Assembly (NCBI RefSeq): GCF_003387375.1
Contig: NZ_QUNG01000018.1
Span: 1-64,000, forward strand
Origin: Marinomonas pollencensis
Lineage (GTDB): Bacteria > Pseudomonadota > Gammaproteobacteria > Pseudomonadales > Marinomonadaceae
Direction of reading: 5' to 3'
Length of the DNA: 64,000 nt
This document shows positions 10,011 to 19,620 of this stretch, one piece after another. The notes beneath the pieces were generated by a model. It was not told where the DNA came from and made no database searches. It was given only the letters and a program-made list of their open reading frames with translations. The stretch's first letter is position 1. Every line of letters starts with the position of its first letter. A program made the translations under genes and the position numbers.

Positions 10011-11393
10011 CTACTGGGGTGTTTGATTGTCTTGTTGTTGCTTTTCTTTTATTTCAGCTTGCCAGATAAGGGCTAAAATCGCTGCAAAAGTTATTTGTAA
10101 GCATAGTACCCCTGTCCAAAAGAATAAGTACGACTCAAATATGCTAGTGACGCTCCAAAAGGATATTGTAGCAATAGAGAAGTAACCGATATCCCTATTC
10201 AAAAGATTCTTCGAGACCGCTTTAAGTACTTTAGTAAGTAACCAGCCAACCCAGACGAGGTAGAAAATGAGTCCGAATAATCCATAATTTGTTAGCAGTG
10301 CTATGTATATATTGTGAATATGTCCAAAGTCATGCTTTATATGATCAGGCATCCATGCTGTTTGGTCTATAGCAATTGACTGCCCATTGTTGCCCCACCC
10401 TGTTAGTGGTCGCTCTTCAATTTTTGCAAAAGACGCCCGCCACATATGAATTCTGATGCCAATACTGGTATAAGGCACATTTTCGATATCTCCACTTAAA
10501 ATATGCTCTATCACGCCAGATTCAGCACCTGAGCGCTTTTCTACAATGTGCCCCATTGATTTGAAAACGACAAGACATGAAGTCAATAGAACTAAAGTAA
10601 AGACAAGCAAATAGCGTGGCTGTAAATACTCTTTTTTTAAGCCAGTACAAATAAAGTACAGAAGACAAATAGAGATCGCCCCAATAAGAGCTACCCATGA
10701 TGCACGGGTTTGCGTTGCTATTATAGTAAATGCGCAGAACATGATCGCAGGTACTAAAAGGGCAAAAAGGTATTTTGAATAGCGAAAAATTCGTGGAGCA
10801 AAACAAACTAATCCAACTAAAACAAAGCCAAAAAATAAGCTGGCATGTTCTGGGTGGTTGCGTAAACCAAAATCTATGCGTTTACTACCACTCCATCCTA
10901 TTGCTATTTCTTGCCAACTCCCGCCACTGATCCAAGGAGAAAAAAGGATTGGTAAAGAGGCAAGCCCTAAGAAAATAAAGACTTTTTTTGGACTATCTTT
11001 CAGCCACCACGCCAACGGAATAAATAGAAAAATTCGTGCCATCTTACCTAATCGCGGAGAGTCGTCCGTTAATTCTGGATAGCTATCATGCGCAAAGTAC
11101 CAGCTAATAAGCGGTATAATGATAGAAACGAGCAGTAAAAGCATAGGGATTTTTACACTTAACCCTTTTCCATACCGATAGATGGAGTAAAGCCCTAGTA
11201 GCACCATAGGCGCACCAACAGCATTTGATATCCCACTAGGGGTATGGATTTTGGTTAAGGCATATAAACAAGCGAAAATAAAGCCAATTAATAAAAAACG
11301 GCTGCTTTGGCTAGTGTGGTCGAGGCGGGTCATATAATAGGGGTGTCCATTCAAGCAAACTGCGAAACTGTAAAATTCTAGGTGGGAAATCAT
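10011..11393 (-). CDS. O-antigen ligase (WaaL/Wzy_C) family membrane protein
   Basis: A polytopic membrane protein with about ten hydrophobic segments and a large periplasmic loop (about residues 290-360 from ATG 11393). The loop region includes RASWVALIG and GWGNNGQSIA, the Wzy_C pattern of WaaL ligases, O-antigen polymerases and related bactoprenol-linked transferases. It probably joins a polysaccharide to lipid A core, or to protein (PglL-type), at the periplasmic face. The start is uncertain: ATG 11393 and ATG 11333 (MTRLDHTSQSSRF) both lack a good ribosome site. Repeat islands bound it on both sides and no other LPS genes are adjacent. Ligase versus polymerase is unresolved. Confidence 0.75.
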   Translation of the reverse strand: MISHLEFYSFAVCLNGHPYYMTRLDHTSQSSRFLLIGFIFACLYALTKIHTPSGISNAVGAPMVLLGLYSIYRYGKGLSVKIPMLLLLVSIIIPLISWYFAHDSYPELTDDSPRLGKMARIFLFIPLAWWLKDSPKKVFIFLGLASLPILFSPWISGGSWQEIAIGWSGSKRIDFGLRNHPEHASLFFGFVLVGLVCFAPRIFRYSKYLFALLVPAIMFCAFTIIATQTRASWVALIGAISICLLYFICTGLKKEYLQPRYLLVFTLVLLTSCLVVFKSMGHIVEKRSGAESGVIEHILSGDIENVPYTSIGIRIHMWRASFAKIEERPLTGWGNNGQSIAIDQTAWMPDHIKHDFGHIHNIYIALLTNYGLFGLIFYLVWVGWLLTKVLKAVSKNLLNRDIGYFSIATISFWSVTSIFESYLFFWTGVLCLQITFAAILALIWQAEIKEKQQQDNQTPQ

Positions 11394-11514
11394 AGCGTTT
11401 TTTTTACATTCTGGCATTAGTCTTTTTTGTGAGCTTTTTGGTGGGTTGGAAAAAGTGTCTAGAGTTGTGGAGGCAGGGAAGGTTTTGAGGCAGGTCATGA
11501 GGGTGGGTGTGGTT

Positions 11515-12215
11515 GAGGAAATGTGCCCGCTGCGCGGCCATCGAAGACCTCGGTATTTTCGATGGATTTGGTGTGATCAAGCGGTGCCATCCTCGTCGAA
11601 TTTGATGCACCAAATATCGTCATTTCTACCGTAGGTCGGATGAGACGAGGAACGAGGCGTAATCCGACGGAAGGTGGTGATCCCCGACGGAAGGTGGTGA
11701 TCCCCGACGGATTATGTCGGGGTCTTGTAGGTCGCGGCTTTAGCCCGAATGCCACTGTGCTAATAAAGCCAATCATACGAGACACGTGTGACAAACGTGA
11801 CCCTCATGATGAGCATCACTTCCGCGTCGGCCGCTCTTTTTTAGGTATGGCGACCCACAAGGGAAAACAGTATTCTAGATGGATTTAGTGTGGTCAAAGA
11901 TCGTCGGATTAAACTGTGTCCGCTGCGCGGCCATCGGCACATTACGCTTCGCTTATGATGCCCTACGAAGACCGCGGTATTCCGCGATGGATTTGGTGTG
12001 ATCAAGCAGTGCCAGTTCAAGTGCAACCCCCCTCCAACTCCCCCTTGAAGAACAAAGGGGGAGAGTAAGTTCCAGTGCCAGTTCAAGTGCAAACCCCCTC
12101 CAACTCCCCCTTGAAGAAAAAGGGGGAGAGCAAGAGCTGTGCGGCCATGGGCACATTGCGCTTCGCTTATGATGCCCTACGGGGTGAGTCGGTGGCAGCG
12201 GGTGGTTTGTGTTAT
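11515..12215. repeat. Composite island of REP-like extragenic repeats
   Basis: This uses the same modules as the 8.6-9.9 kb island: GTAG-headed GTCGGAT dyad from 11631 (with a small internal duplication GGAAGGTGGTGATCCCCGAC), GTAG/GCGGCTTTAGCC hairpin near 11727, the CGAGACACGTGTG segment near 11779, the ATTACGCTTCGCTTATG module near 11941 and 12156, and two tandem 65-bp hairpin units at about 12007-12135. The segment near 11820-11865 is the reverse complement of a module in the 18-19 kb array. No gene is seen. Confidence 0.9.
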
Positions 12216-12235
12216 GGCTTCTGCGTCGGGTGGTT

Positions 12236-13720
12236 TTAGTTTGGTTTCCATGTTTTGCATTGTTGGATTAGTTTGTCGATGTCTATGTGTGCTTCGGTGC
12301 TGTCGGCGAGGCGGTTGATTTCTTGGTCGCGTAGGGCTGTGTAGTCAAATGGCGCGGCGTTTTGTATGCCTACCCATTTTATGAGTGCGGCAAGGGCGTC
12401 TGGGTGGTCGAATAGGCCATGGAGATAGGTGCCTATGATGGCGTTGTCGGCTGAGACGAAGCCTTCTTGCTGGCCGTTTTCCAATGTGGCGAGTGGCTGT
12501 CTTTCTTGGTTAAAATGTGAGACGCCGCAGTGGATTTCATAGCCTGTTAGTTGAACTTGTGTCTCGTTGAGCAGCAGTGAGCCTTGGCGTTGTTTCAGTT
12601 GTTTGTCTTTTTCCAATACGGTTTCCATGGGGATAAAACCAAAGCCATTTGAGGTGGCGTTTTTCTCGTGGTTTTCCAAACCGTGGGGGTCGAGGAGTTT
12701 TTCCCCTAGCATTTGATAGCCGCCGCAAATGCCGATGACTTTGCCGCCGTATCTTAGGTGTTTATTCAGGTAGTCTTGCCAGCCTTCTTGGCGTAGAAAC
12801 GCCAAATCCGTTTGCACGCTTTTGCTACCCGGTAAGATGACCAAGTCCGCAGCGGGTATGCTTTGGTTGGCGCCAACGAGTGTGACCTGAACGTCTGGGT
12901 GTAGGCGCAAGGCGTCCCAGTCGGTGTGGTTGCTGGTACGTGGCATGACAGGAATAACCACCTGTAATTTGGCTTGAAGGCCTTCTTTTTCTGGGCTTTT
13001 TGCCACCGCGTCTTCAGATTCTAAATGGAAGCCTTTTAAGTAAGGTAAAACCCCTAGAACCGGTTTGCCGGTGCGTTCTTCAAGCCAGTCTAATCCAGAT
13101 TGCAGCAAGCTGATGTCGCCCCGAAAGCGGTTTATCACAAAGCCAATCACTCTGTCTTGCTCACTTTGGCTCAGTAGCTCCAGAGTGCCAACAAGATGCG
13201 CGAAAACCCCGCCTTTGTCGATGTCGGCAATGATGATCACAGGGCAATCGACGGCTTCGGCAAAGCCCATGTTGGCGATGTCGCGGGCGCGTAGATTAAT
13301 TTCCGCTGGGCTGCCTGCGCCTTCTATTAATACCGCTTGGTACTGGTCAGCAAGGCGATGATAGGATTCCAGCGCAGCGGCTTTGGCGACGCTTTTGTAT
13401 TGGTGATAACCCACGGCGTTCATATTACCGATGGCTTTGCCCTGAATGATGACTTGCGCGCCTGTGTCTGTGTTGGGTTTAAGCAGAATCGGGTTCATGT
13501 CGACCTGAGGCTCAAGCCCTGCCGCATAGGCTTGCACGGCTTGAGCGCGGCCAATTTCATTACCGTCGGCGGTTACCGAGCTGTTTAATGCCATGTTTTG
13601 CGGCTTGAAGGGGGCGACGGCAATGCCTCGGCGTTGGAATAATCGGCACAGGGCGGTGACTAGGGTGCTTTTTCCTGCATCCGACGTCGTTCCTTGAATC
13701 ATTAAGTTAAAAGCTGGCAT
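12236..13720 (-). CDS. cobQ: Cobyric acid synthase
   Basis: ATP- and glutamine-dependent amidation of adenosylcobyrinic acid a,c-diamide at four side chains gives adenosylcobyric acid. The N-terminal dethiobiotin-synthetase-like domain has [19 protein letters not shown] (P-loop) and [11 protein letters not shown]; the C-terminal type-1 glutamine amidotransferase domain has the nucleophile Cys in [14 protein letters not shown] and the His in [11 protein letters not shown]. About 494 residues, full length. I chose ATG 13720 ([10 protein letters not shown]); in-frame ATG 13729 and TTG 13744 lie upstream. It diverges from cbiB over about 100 bp. I looked for a cobalamin riboswitch there and saw none. 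Confidence 0.93.
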   Translation of the reverse strand: MPAFNLMIQGTTSDAGKSTLVTALCRLFQRRGIAVAPFKPQNMALNSSVTADGNEIGRAQAVQAYAAGLEPQVDMNPILLKPNTDTGAQVIIQGKAIGNMNAVGYHQYKSVAKAAALESYHRLADQYQAVLIEGAGSPAEINLRARDIANMGFAEAVDCPVIIIADIDKGGVFAHLVGTLELLSQSEQDRVIGFVINRFRGDISLLQSGLDWLEERTGKPVLGVLPYLKGFHLESEDAVAKSPEKEGLQAKLQVVIPVMPRTSNHTDWDALRLHPDVQVTLVGANQSIPAADLVILPGSKSVQTDLAFLRQEGWQDYLNKHLRYGGKVIGICGGYQMLGEKLLDPHGLENHEKNATSNGFGFIPMETVLEKDKQLKQRQGSLLLNETQVQLTGYEIHCGVSHFNQERQPLATLENGQQEGFVSADNAIIGTYLHGLFDHPDALAALIKWVGIQNAAPFDYTALRDQEINRLADSTEAHIDIDKLIQQCKTWKPN

Positions 13721-13818
13721 GTAAGTCATCACGTATTGGGTCAATTCGGTGGTAGAATTCTAGCCGACAATTCTACTCGACATTGATGCTTTTTTACGTG
13801 AAAAAATAACGCTTAACC

Positions 13819-14772
13819 ATGATTACCTCTATTTTTAATGACTCTTTTGAGTTTCTGGGCTCTACGGCCGTGATGCTGGTGGCGGCCTTGTTACTGGATC
13901 GTCTGCTCGGCGAGCCAAAAAGTTGGCATCCATTAATTTGGTTTGGTCGTTGGGTGGACTATTGCCGACGGACGTTGCAATTGCCGCTTAGCGCAGACGT
14001 GTTCAATCAGCGTTTGTTGGGCGTTGCAGCTTGGTGTGCCGCCGTTTTGCCTTGTTTGTTTGTGCTCTTGCTCTGCTATTGGTTGCTTCCCGATTGGCTA
14101 GACAGCTTGCTGTCTGTGCTGATTTTGTATTTTTCTATTGGTTGGCAAAGCCTGCGCGAGCACGCTTTAGCCATCGCAACGCCGTTAAGTCTTGGGCATT
14201 TGGATGAGGCTCGTGTTGCAGTGAGTCGTATTGTCAGCCGTGATACTCATGATTTAAGTGAATCTCAGGTTGCCAAAGCGGGCATTGAATCGATCTTAGA
14301 AAACGGTAGCGATGCGATTTTCGCGCCTATCTTCTGGTTTCTTATTTTCGGTGCACCAGGGGCCTTGGTGTATCGCTTGGCAAATACCTTGGATGCCATG
14401 TGGGGCTATAAAACGGCCGAATTCTTATCCTTTGGTTGGTTTGCTGCGCGTTTTGATGATGTGTTGAACTACCTACCAGCGCGTTTGGTGGTTTACACCT
14501 ATGCCATTTGCGGTCAGTGGGCGCCAGCGTTGCGCTCGGCAGGCAAAGCAGAAGTTCGCTGGAAAAGCCCAAATGCCGGCCCAGTAATGGCTGCCGGTGC
14601 CGGTGCTTTAGGCGTGCAGCTGGGTGGAGAAGCGCCGTATTTTGGCAAAGTTGAATCGCGACCTGTGCTCGGGGAGGGCGAAGCACCAACCCCTGTGCAT
14701 TTAGAAAAGGCCATTTGGTTAGTGGATAAAAGCGTTTATTTATGGGGATTGCTCATATGCATTTTGATTTAG
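13819..14772 (+). CDS. cbiB: Adenosylcobinamide-phosphate synthase (CbiB/CobD)
   Basis: A membrane enzyme that joins adenosylcobyric acid to (R)-1-amino-2-propanol phosphate. At 317 residues it is of usual length, with several hydrophobic segments and conserved motifs LDRLLGEPKSWHPLIWFGRWV (as LDRLLGEPKSWHP), VSRDTHDLSESQVAKAGIES, NGSDAIFAPIFW and the later GPVMAAGAGALGVQLGG. It is the first gene of cbiB-cobC-cobU and its 3' end overlaps the next reading frame, indicating translational coupling. Confidence 0.92.
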   Translation: MITSIFNDSFEFLGSTAVMLVAALLLDRLLGEPKSWHPLIWFGRWVDYCRRTLQLPLSADVFNQRLLGVAAWCAAVLPCLFVLLLCYWLLPDWLDSLLSVLILYFSIGWQSLREHALAIATPLSLGHLDEARVAVSRIVSRDTHDLSESQVAKAGIESILENGSDAIFAPIFWFLIFGAPGALVYRLANTLDAMWGYKTAEFLSFGWFAARFDDVLNYLPARLVVYTYAICGQWAPALRSAGKAEVRWKSPNAGPVMAAGAGALGVQLGGEAPYFGKVESRPVLGEGEAPTPVHLEKAIWLVDKSVYLWGLLICILI

Positions 14773-15815
14773 TGCCACCAAAACACGGTGGCGATCTGGC
14801 CTATTGGCAGCGAAAAGTCGGCTCGCAAGCGTTGGCCTGGTTAGACCTTTCTTCGGCCTGCAATAGAGAGCCATGGCCGATTCCCGATATCGACCCCAAG
14901 TTATGGAACGAGCTGCCCGACCAAGCGGCCTTATTGGCCCAAGCGACTCGCTATTATGGGCTGCGCCCTAGTGCGATTGGTGCCGGTTCTCAGCATATTA
15001 TTGAATCGTTACCGGCCTTGTTGAGCGAACGACTCAAACAGAAAGTCGTGATGGTGCCGCGTATTGGTTACCAAGAGCATGCATTTGCTTGGCAAAAGTG
15101 GGGCTATGACATTGCCTACTACAACGAGCTGGATGAGCTCTTAACACAAACCTGGCAAGTGGCGGTGGTGATTCAGCCGAATAACCCAACCGGACGTTTG
15201 TATGATTTTGAGAGTCTACAAGCTGTGTTGGATAAAGCCGAGTCTATGGACGCTTACCTAGTAGTGGACGAGGCCTTTATGGACCCGCAGCCAGAGCATA
15301 GCTTTTTGTCTGCATGTGAGGCGAGCGATTGGCCAAAAGCCTTATTTGTGCTGCGTTCTGTGGGTAAGTTTTTTGGTTTGGCGGGGGCGCGAGTAGGGTT
15401 CGCCTTTTGTTCAACGCGCTGGGAAGTGGCGCTGAACAATCTGTTAGGCCCTTGGCCGGTCGCAACCCCGAGCTTGTTTTTGATCGGCGCTGCGTTTGAT
15501 GATTTAGCCTGGCAAGCGCAAGCGAAGCAAAGCTTAGCCGAGCGACAAGCTTTGTTTGTCAGCAGGGTAATGCCTAAGTTGAACACCATTTTTGACTCTC
15601 AACAGCACACAGTATGCCCTTTGTTTGTGACTTGGCATTTAGAAAGTAGCGAGTACGCAGAGCGAGTATTCGAAATGTTGCATACCGTGGGCGTGCATAC
15701 GCGCTTAGGAGAGGGCTGGATCCGTGTCGCCTTGCCAGCGCGGGATGAAATTGATCGACTAGATAAAGCATTGATCGGCTTATTAAAAACCGCCGGAGGC
15801 CGAGAATTAGCATGA
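14757..15815 (+). CDS. cobC: Threonine-phosphate decarboxylase (CobC/CobD-like, PLP)
   Basis: A PLP-dependent fold-type I enzyme making (R)-1-aminopropan-2-yl phosphate, the linker substrate of CbiB. Aminotransferase features are VVIQPNNPTGRLYD, YLVVDEAFMD, and the Schiff-base Lys in LRSVGKFFGLAGARVGFAF, then the C-terminal Arg in GEGWIRVALP. I chose ATG 14757 because GGGGA lies seven to eight bases upstream; the in-frame ATG 14742 would place that GGGGA inside the coding region. It overlaps the cbiB stop and shares ATGA with cobU. Nomenclature differs between Pseudomonas (cobC) and Salmonella (cobD). Confidence 0.88.
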   Translation: MHFDLVPPKHGGDLAYWQRKVGSQALAWLDLSSACNREPWPIPDIDPKLWNELPDQAALLAQATRYYGLRPSAIGAGSQHIIESLPALLSERLKQKVVMVPRIGYQEHAFAWQKWGYDIAYYNELDELLTQTWQVAVVIQPNNPTGRLYDFESLQAVLDKAESMDAYLVVDEAFMDPQPEHSFLSACEASDWPKALFVLRSVGKFFGLAGARVGFAFCSTRWEVALNNLLGPWPVATPSLFLIGAAFDDLAWQAQAKQSLAERQALFVSRVMPKLNTIFDSQQHTVCPLFVTWHLESSEYAERVFEMLHTVGVHTRLGEGWIRVALPARDEIDRLDKALIGLLKTAGGRELA

Positions 15816-16330
15816 AGCATTTGGTGTTAGGCGGCGTGCGCAGCGGTAAAAGTGCGTTTGCAGAAAAGCAGGTTTTAGCCACGGGCTTGGCGGTTCATTA
15901 CATTGCCACCTCGCAGGTTTGGGATGAAGAAATGGCCAGCCGAGTGGCGAAACATCAACAAGGTCGTCCGGCTGAATGGCAGCTTATTGAAGAGCCGCTT
16001 GCATTAGCCGATACCTTAGCGAGATTAAACGATAAAGAGAATGTGCTGATCATAGAGTGTGTTTCCCTGTGGATAAGCAATCTCTTATGTTTAGAAGACG
16101 AGGCGCGGCTGGTGGCAGAGACGAACGCTTTTTTAAAGGCGGTAGACGCGTTTCAAGGCAGTTTGGTGATTGTCTCCAGTGAAGTGGGGTTGGGGATTAT
16201 GCCAATCAACAAATTGGCGCGACGATTTGGTGACGAAATCGGTACAATGAATCAAAAATTAGCAAACTTGACCGAACGGGTAACTTTTGTTGCAGCCGGG
16301 CTACCAATGCCGCTAAAATCACCCCCTTAA
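15812..16330 (+). CDS. cobU: Bifunctional adenosylcobinamide kinase / GTP:adenosylcobinamide-phosphate guanylyltransferase
   Basis: It phosphorylates adenosylcobinamide and then guanylylates it to adenosyl-GDP-cobinamide. The 172 residues have the P-loop LGGVRSGKSAFAE (7-18), HYIATSQVWDEEM, KHQQGRPAEWQLIEEP with the guanylylated His region, and VVSSEVGLGIMP. The start codon lies in the ATGA overlap with cobC. The next enzymes, CobT and CobS/CobV, are not in the window, so the nucleotide-loop pathway is split across the genome. Confidence 0.93.
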   Translation: MKHLVLGGVRSGKSAFAEKQVLATGLAVHYIATSQVWDEEMASRVAKHQQGRPAEWQLIEEPLALADTLARLNDKENVLIIECVSLWISNLLCLEDEARLVAETNAFLKAVDAFQGSLVIVSSEVGLGIMPINKLARRFGDEIGTMNQKLANLTERVTFVAAGLPMPLKSPP

Positions 16331-16493
16331 AATCAGCCTCAGGTGGTTTTTGTGTTTTTGGCCTAAAATTCGCAAAGCCTCCGACACCACAACCTTTCTT
16401 AGATGTTTTTTATCCGTAAATGCGGCGTTGATTTCAGCGGTGATTTTGCGTATCTAAGATAAATTTGCTACTGACTGTTGAGCATAGGAGCTT

Positions 16494-16991
16494 ATGATGA
16501 CCCCTTATTCGAAAAACTTCCCGGTTTCTTGGGAAGAGCTACACCGAAATGCACGTGCATTGTCTTGGCGTTTGTTAGAGCAAGGTCCTTGGAAGGGCAT
16601 TATTGCGATTACTCGCGGTGGTTTGGTGCCGGCGGCGATTTTATGTCGTGAAATGGACATTCGTCTGATCGATACCATTTGTATCGTTAGCTACAGTGGT
16701 GAAGCGGGCGAAGCGGCCATGAAGCAAGGCGAGCTGAGCGTGCTAAAAGGTGTTGAAGGGGATGGCGAAGGTTTTATCTTAATTGATGACCTGGTGGACA
16801 CTGGCCGTACCGCGCAAAAAGTGCGCGATATGCTGCCAAAAGCGCATTTTGCCACCCTATATGCCAAACCTGCCGGCAAACCACTGGTGGACACCTTTGT
16901 TACAGAAGTAAGCCAAGACACCTGGATTCGCTTTCCATGGGATATGGAATACACCTTCTCTACCCCATTGGCTGATCGTCATGGGAAGTAA
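16494..16991 (+). CDS. gpt: Xanthine(-guanine) phosphoribosyltransferase
   Basis: This purine-salvage enzyme transfers the 5-phosphoribosyl group of PRPP to xanthine or guanine. The 165 residues (E. coli Gpt is 152) carry the PRPP loop [15 protein letters not shown] near 100, [12 protein letters not shown] near 38 and the C-terminal FPWDMEY seen in Gpt. Start ATG 16494 follows AGGAGC; the adjacent ATG 16497 is an equal alternative. Transcribed alone, with a long-looped inverted repeat downstream. Confidence 0.9.
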   Translation: MMTPYSKNFPVSWEELHRNARALSWRLLEQGPWKGIIAITRGGLVPAAILCREMDIRLIDTICIVSYSGEAGEAAMKQGELSVLKGVEGDGEGFILIDDLVDTGRTAQKVRDMLPKAHFATLYAKPAGKPLVDTFVTEVSQDTWIRFPWDMEYTFSTPLADRHGK

Positions 16992-17057
16992 GCAATAAGT
17001 AAATAATCTAAAACACTTTGTTCCTATCTGGCGGCTTGCGTAAAATGCCCTCAAAAT

Positions 17058-17098
17058 ACAGCGAGACATGTTTCAAATTTATACAAAAGTCTCGCTGT
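17058..17098 (+). terminator. Inverted repeat after gpt, possible terminator
   Basis: ACAGCGAGAC and GTCTCGCTGT form a perfect 10-bp stem with a 21-base loop, followed by a pyrimidine-rich CATTCTTCTCTT. The loop is long and the T tract interrupted, so termination is only plausible. Confidence 0.45.
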
Positions 17099-17201
17099 CA
17101 TTCTTCTCTTAATACGCTATTTTTAAAGTAGGCACCTTATTTTGCATAGCGGATCTTGATGCCGCTGCGCTTTTCTTTAAAACGCTTTATAGGATTTCAC
17201 T

Positions 17202-17693
17202 ATGCACCAATATTTATTCCGCTTGATCTTTGCTAGCTTGATGTCGTTTGCCATTGCACTGCCTGCTTGGGCTGATGGCACAGTCGCTCGAGCTGTGTTC
17301 TCCAGTGATGTTATCGACCGCGAGCCAATTGATGATATTGGCAATATTATTCCTGTTAAATACGGCGACATTCAGCGCGTCTATTTCTTCACCGACCTAC
17401 GTGGCATGTCCGGAAGCCAAGTGACTCATCGTTGGAAATTAGACGGTGACGTGATGGCAGACGTGTCGTTTGATATCGGTGGCGATCGCTGGCGTGTATG
17501 GTCTAGCAAACGTTTAATGCCAGGCTTTGATGGCACTTGGACGGCGGAAGTCGTGCAAGATGGTGAAGTGATTGATTCTCGCTCATTTCGTTATATAGAC
17601 GAAGACGAGCCAAGCGACACCTCAAGTGACATGAACAGCGACATGGCCGCGCCAGAAACCATGGCCGCGCCCATGTCAGAAGTAACAGAATAG
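17202..17693 (+). CDS. DUF2914 domain protein, exported
   Basis: The signal peptide is clear (about residues 1-24, cleavage after PAWA). The body matches the DUF2914 pattern: VARAVFSSDVIDREPIDDI, YFFTDLRGMSGSQVTHRW, and VSFDIGGDRWRVWSSKRL. The last 30 residues are a low-complexity Asp/Ser/Met/Ala tail. The function of DUF2914 is not established. Transcribed ahead of the DUF1904 gene with an 11-bp gap, so the two are probably cotranscribed. Confidence 0.85.
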   Translation: MHQYLFRLIFASLMSFAIALPAWADGTVARAVFSSDVIDREPIDDIGNIIPVKYGDIQRVYFFTDLRGMSGSQVTHRWKLDGDVMADVSFDIGGDRWRVWSSKRLMPGFDGTWTAEVVQDGEVIDSRSFRYIDEDEPSDTSSDMNSDMAAPETMAAPMSEVTE

Positions 17694-17704
17694 GTTAAAT
17701 AAAT

Positions 17705-18037
17705 ATGCCCCATTTACGAGTCCGAGGTCTTCCGCTAGAAGACCTTGAATCTATTGCAGACACGCTATTAGAAAACCTAGCGGAGATCACCGACACACCC
17801 AATTCTCATTTCACCCTCGAATACCAAGCGATAACCTACCTCGCCGTCGGCGGCGCCTCCCCCGCGTACCCATTCTTTGAAGTCTTATGGTTCGACCGTG
17901 GCGACGAAGTAAAGGCAAAAGTCACCCGCGCAATCGAATACCTCACACGCCCCCTAGTAAAAAGCGGCCAAGACATCACCGTCTTATTCCACGATATACA
18001 AGGCAAAGACTACTACGAAAACGGCGAACATTTTTAA
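17705..18037 (+). CDS. DUF1904 family protein
   Basis: A 110-residue protein whose ends are diagnostic of the family: MPHLRVRGLPLEDLESIA at the start, then HFTLEYQAITYL, FFEVLWFDRGDEVK and the terminal DYYENGEHF. The fold is thought to resemble the tautomerase/MIF superfamily, but no activity is established. Probably cotranscribed with the DUF2914 gene. The repeat array begins just after its stop. Confidence 0.85.
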   Translation: MPHLRVRGLPLEDLESIADTLLENLAEITDTPNSHFTLEYQAITYLAVGGASPAYPFFEVLWFDRGDEVKAKVTRAIEYLTRPLVKSGQDITVLFHDIQGKDYYENGEHF

Positions 18038-18074
18038 CTAACGATCCAAGACGACCGCCAAACACACCACGAAA

Positions 18075-19055
18075 TCATGGTCACAGCTGTCTCGTGTGAT
18101 TGATTCGTCTACTCCGTGGTATTTGCCTTTGTGGGTCGTCATACCTAAAAAAGAGCGCTCGACGCGGAGGTGATGATCGTGGTATGTAGTTTCGTTATAG
18201 AGCGGTCACGTTGATCGCACGTGTCTCGTGTGGTTGATTCGTCTACTCCGTGGTATTTGCCCTAAAGGGCAACCTACAAGACCCGGCTCCAGAGCTAGTT
18301 TAGTAGTTTCGTTAAAGAGTAGTCACGTTGATCGCACGTGTCTTGTGTGATTGATTCACCTACTCCGTGGTATTTGCCTTTGTGGGTCGTCATACCTAAA
18401 AAAGAGCGCCCGACGCAGAGGTGATTCCACAAGCCACCCGGTGTCGCCGTTAGCCTTTGTGGGTCGTCATACCTGAAAAAGAGTGCCCGACGCGGAGGTG
18501 ATTCCACAAGCCACCTGGTGTCGCCGTTTGCCTTTGTAGGTCGTGGCTTTAGCCCGACGCGGAAGTGATGATCGTGGTATGTAGTTTCGTTAAAGAGCAG
18601 TCACGTTGATCGCACGTGTCTCGTGTGATTGATTCACCTACTCCGTGGTATTTGCTTTTGTGGGTTGTCATACCTAAAAAAAGAGTGCCCGACGCGGAGG
18701 TGATTTCACAAGCCACCCGGTGTCGCCGTTAGCCTTTTTGGGTCGTCATACCTGAAAAAGAGTGCCCGACGCGGAGGTGATTCCACAAGCCACCTGGTGT
18801 CGCCGTTTGCCTTTGTAGGTCGTGGCTTTAGCCCGACGCGGAAGTGATGATCGTGGTATGTAGTTTCGTTAAAGAGCTGTCACGTTGATCGCACGTGTCT
18901 CGTGTGATTGATTCGTCTACTCCGTGGTATTTGCTTTTGTGGGTTGTCATACCTAAAAAAAGAGTGCCCGACGCGGAGGTGATTTCACAAGCCACCCGGT
19001 GTCGCCGTTTGCCTTTGTAGGTCGTGGCTTTAGCCCGACGCGGAAGTGATGAAAT
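18075..19055. repeat. 279-bp composite array of REP-like repeats upstream of the RAYT gene
   Basis: The anchor GCACGTGTCT recurs at 18217, 18334 (mutated to TCTTG), 18612 and 18891, with steps of 117, 278 and 279 bp. The longer units contain, in order, a GTGGGTCGTCATACC...CCGACGCGG hairpin, a second copy of it, a GTAG-headed hairpin and the TAGTTTCGTT-AAAGAG-GTCACGTTGATC segment. No gene is supportable inside. Confidence 0.92.
19017..19039 (+). repeat. REP element: GTAG plus bulged hairpin
   Basis: GTAG is followed by stem GTCGTGGCT, loop TT and stem AGCCCGAC. The stem pairs fully except for one bulged T. A 5' GTAG next to an imperfect hairpin is the substrate form described for RAYT transposases. 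It lies about 100 bp before the RAYT start; identical copies start at 18536 and 18815. Confidence 0.8.
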
Positions 19056-19142
19056 CAGATTTCTCGTTTATCCCAATTCTAAGATCATTGTGACTTCAGC
19101 TGTCTATACTAGAGAGTCAACAGGTATAGAAAGGGATTTGTT

Positions 19143-19592
19143 ATGTCATGGAATGACCTAAGAAAAGGCAGATACAGTCAGTTACAGGGTGAATATTTTA
19201 TTACCTTTAAAACAGAAGCTAATCGGAAATATTTTCGAGACTTCAAATTAGCCTGCTTGTTTTGTCAGCAAATCAAGATCAACGAAATGAACCATCAATG
19301 TGTCTGGTTAGCATGGGTTCTCATGCCTGACCATTTTCATGGTTTGGTCCGGTTAAATTCACAAGTAGATTTGTCGGTCGTAGTTGGCTCATTAAAGGGA
19401 AGAAGTGCTAAAACACTGAATCATTCAAGAAAGGTTAAGAGTAAAATCTGGCAAACAGGTTTTTATGATAGAGCGCTCCGATCTGGAGATGATAGAAAGA
19501 ATATAGCTAGATATATCGTTGCTAACCCGCTTAGGAAAAATCTAGTTAGCAGTGTTAGTTTTTATTCTTTCTGGGACTCTGTTTATCTTTAA
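19143..19592 (+). CDS. REP-associated tyrosine transposase (RAYT, Y1_Tnp/HUH)
   Basis: A single-strand HUH nuclease of the IS200/IS605-like TnpA_REP group. The 149 residues have the HUH motif in MPDHFHGLVRL (His64, His66), a downstream catalytic Tyr108 in QTGFYDRALRSGDD, and the family C terminus NIARYIVANPLRKNLV. Preceded by GGGATTTGTT. RAYTs bind and nick GTAG-headed REP hairpins and are usually single-copy chromosomal genes flanked by their own REPs. Exactly that is seen here: GTAG hairpins upstream and a 117-bp array downstream. Full length, with no disruption, so it is likely active. Confidence 0.92.
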   Translation: MSWNDLRKGRYSQLQGEYFITFKTEANRKYFRDFKLACLFCQQIKINEMNHQCVWLAWVLMPDHFHGLVRLNSQVDLSVVVGSLKGRSAKTLNHSRKVKSKIWQTGFYDRALRSGDDRKNIARYIVANPLRKNLVSSVSFYSFWDSVYL

Positions 19593-19620
19593 CTTGATTG
19601 CCTCGCCTGACTTAGCCTTT

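Noticed and set aside
11495..12156. Open frames of 60-100 residues in the second composite island
   Set aside because: Same repeat-derived sequences as in the first island.
13721..13818. Cobalamin riboswitch between cobQ and cbiB
   Set aside because: The spacer is too short and no B12-box-like sequence is seen.
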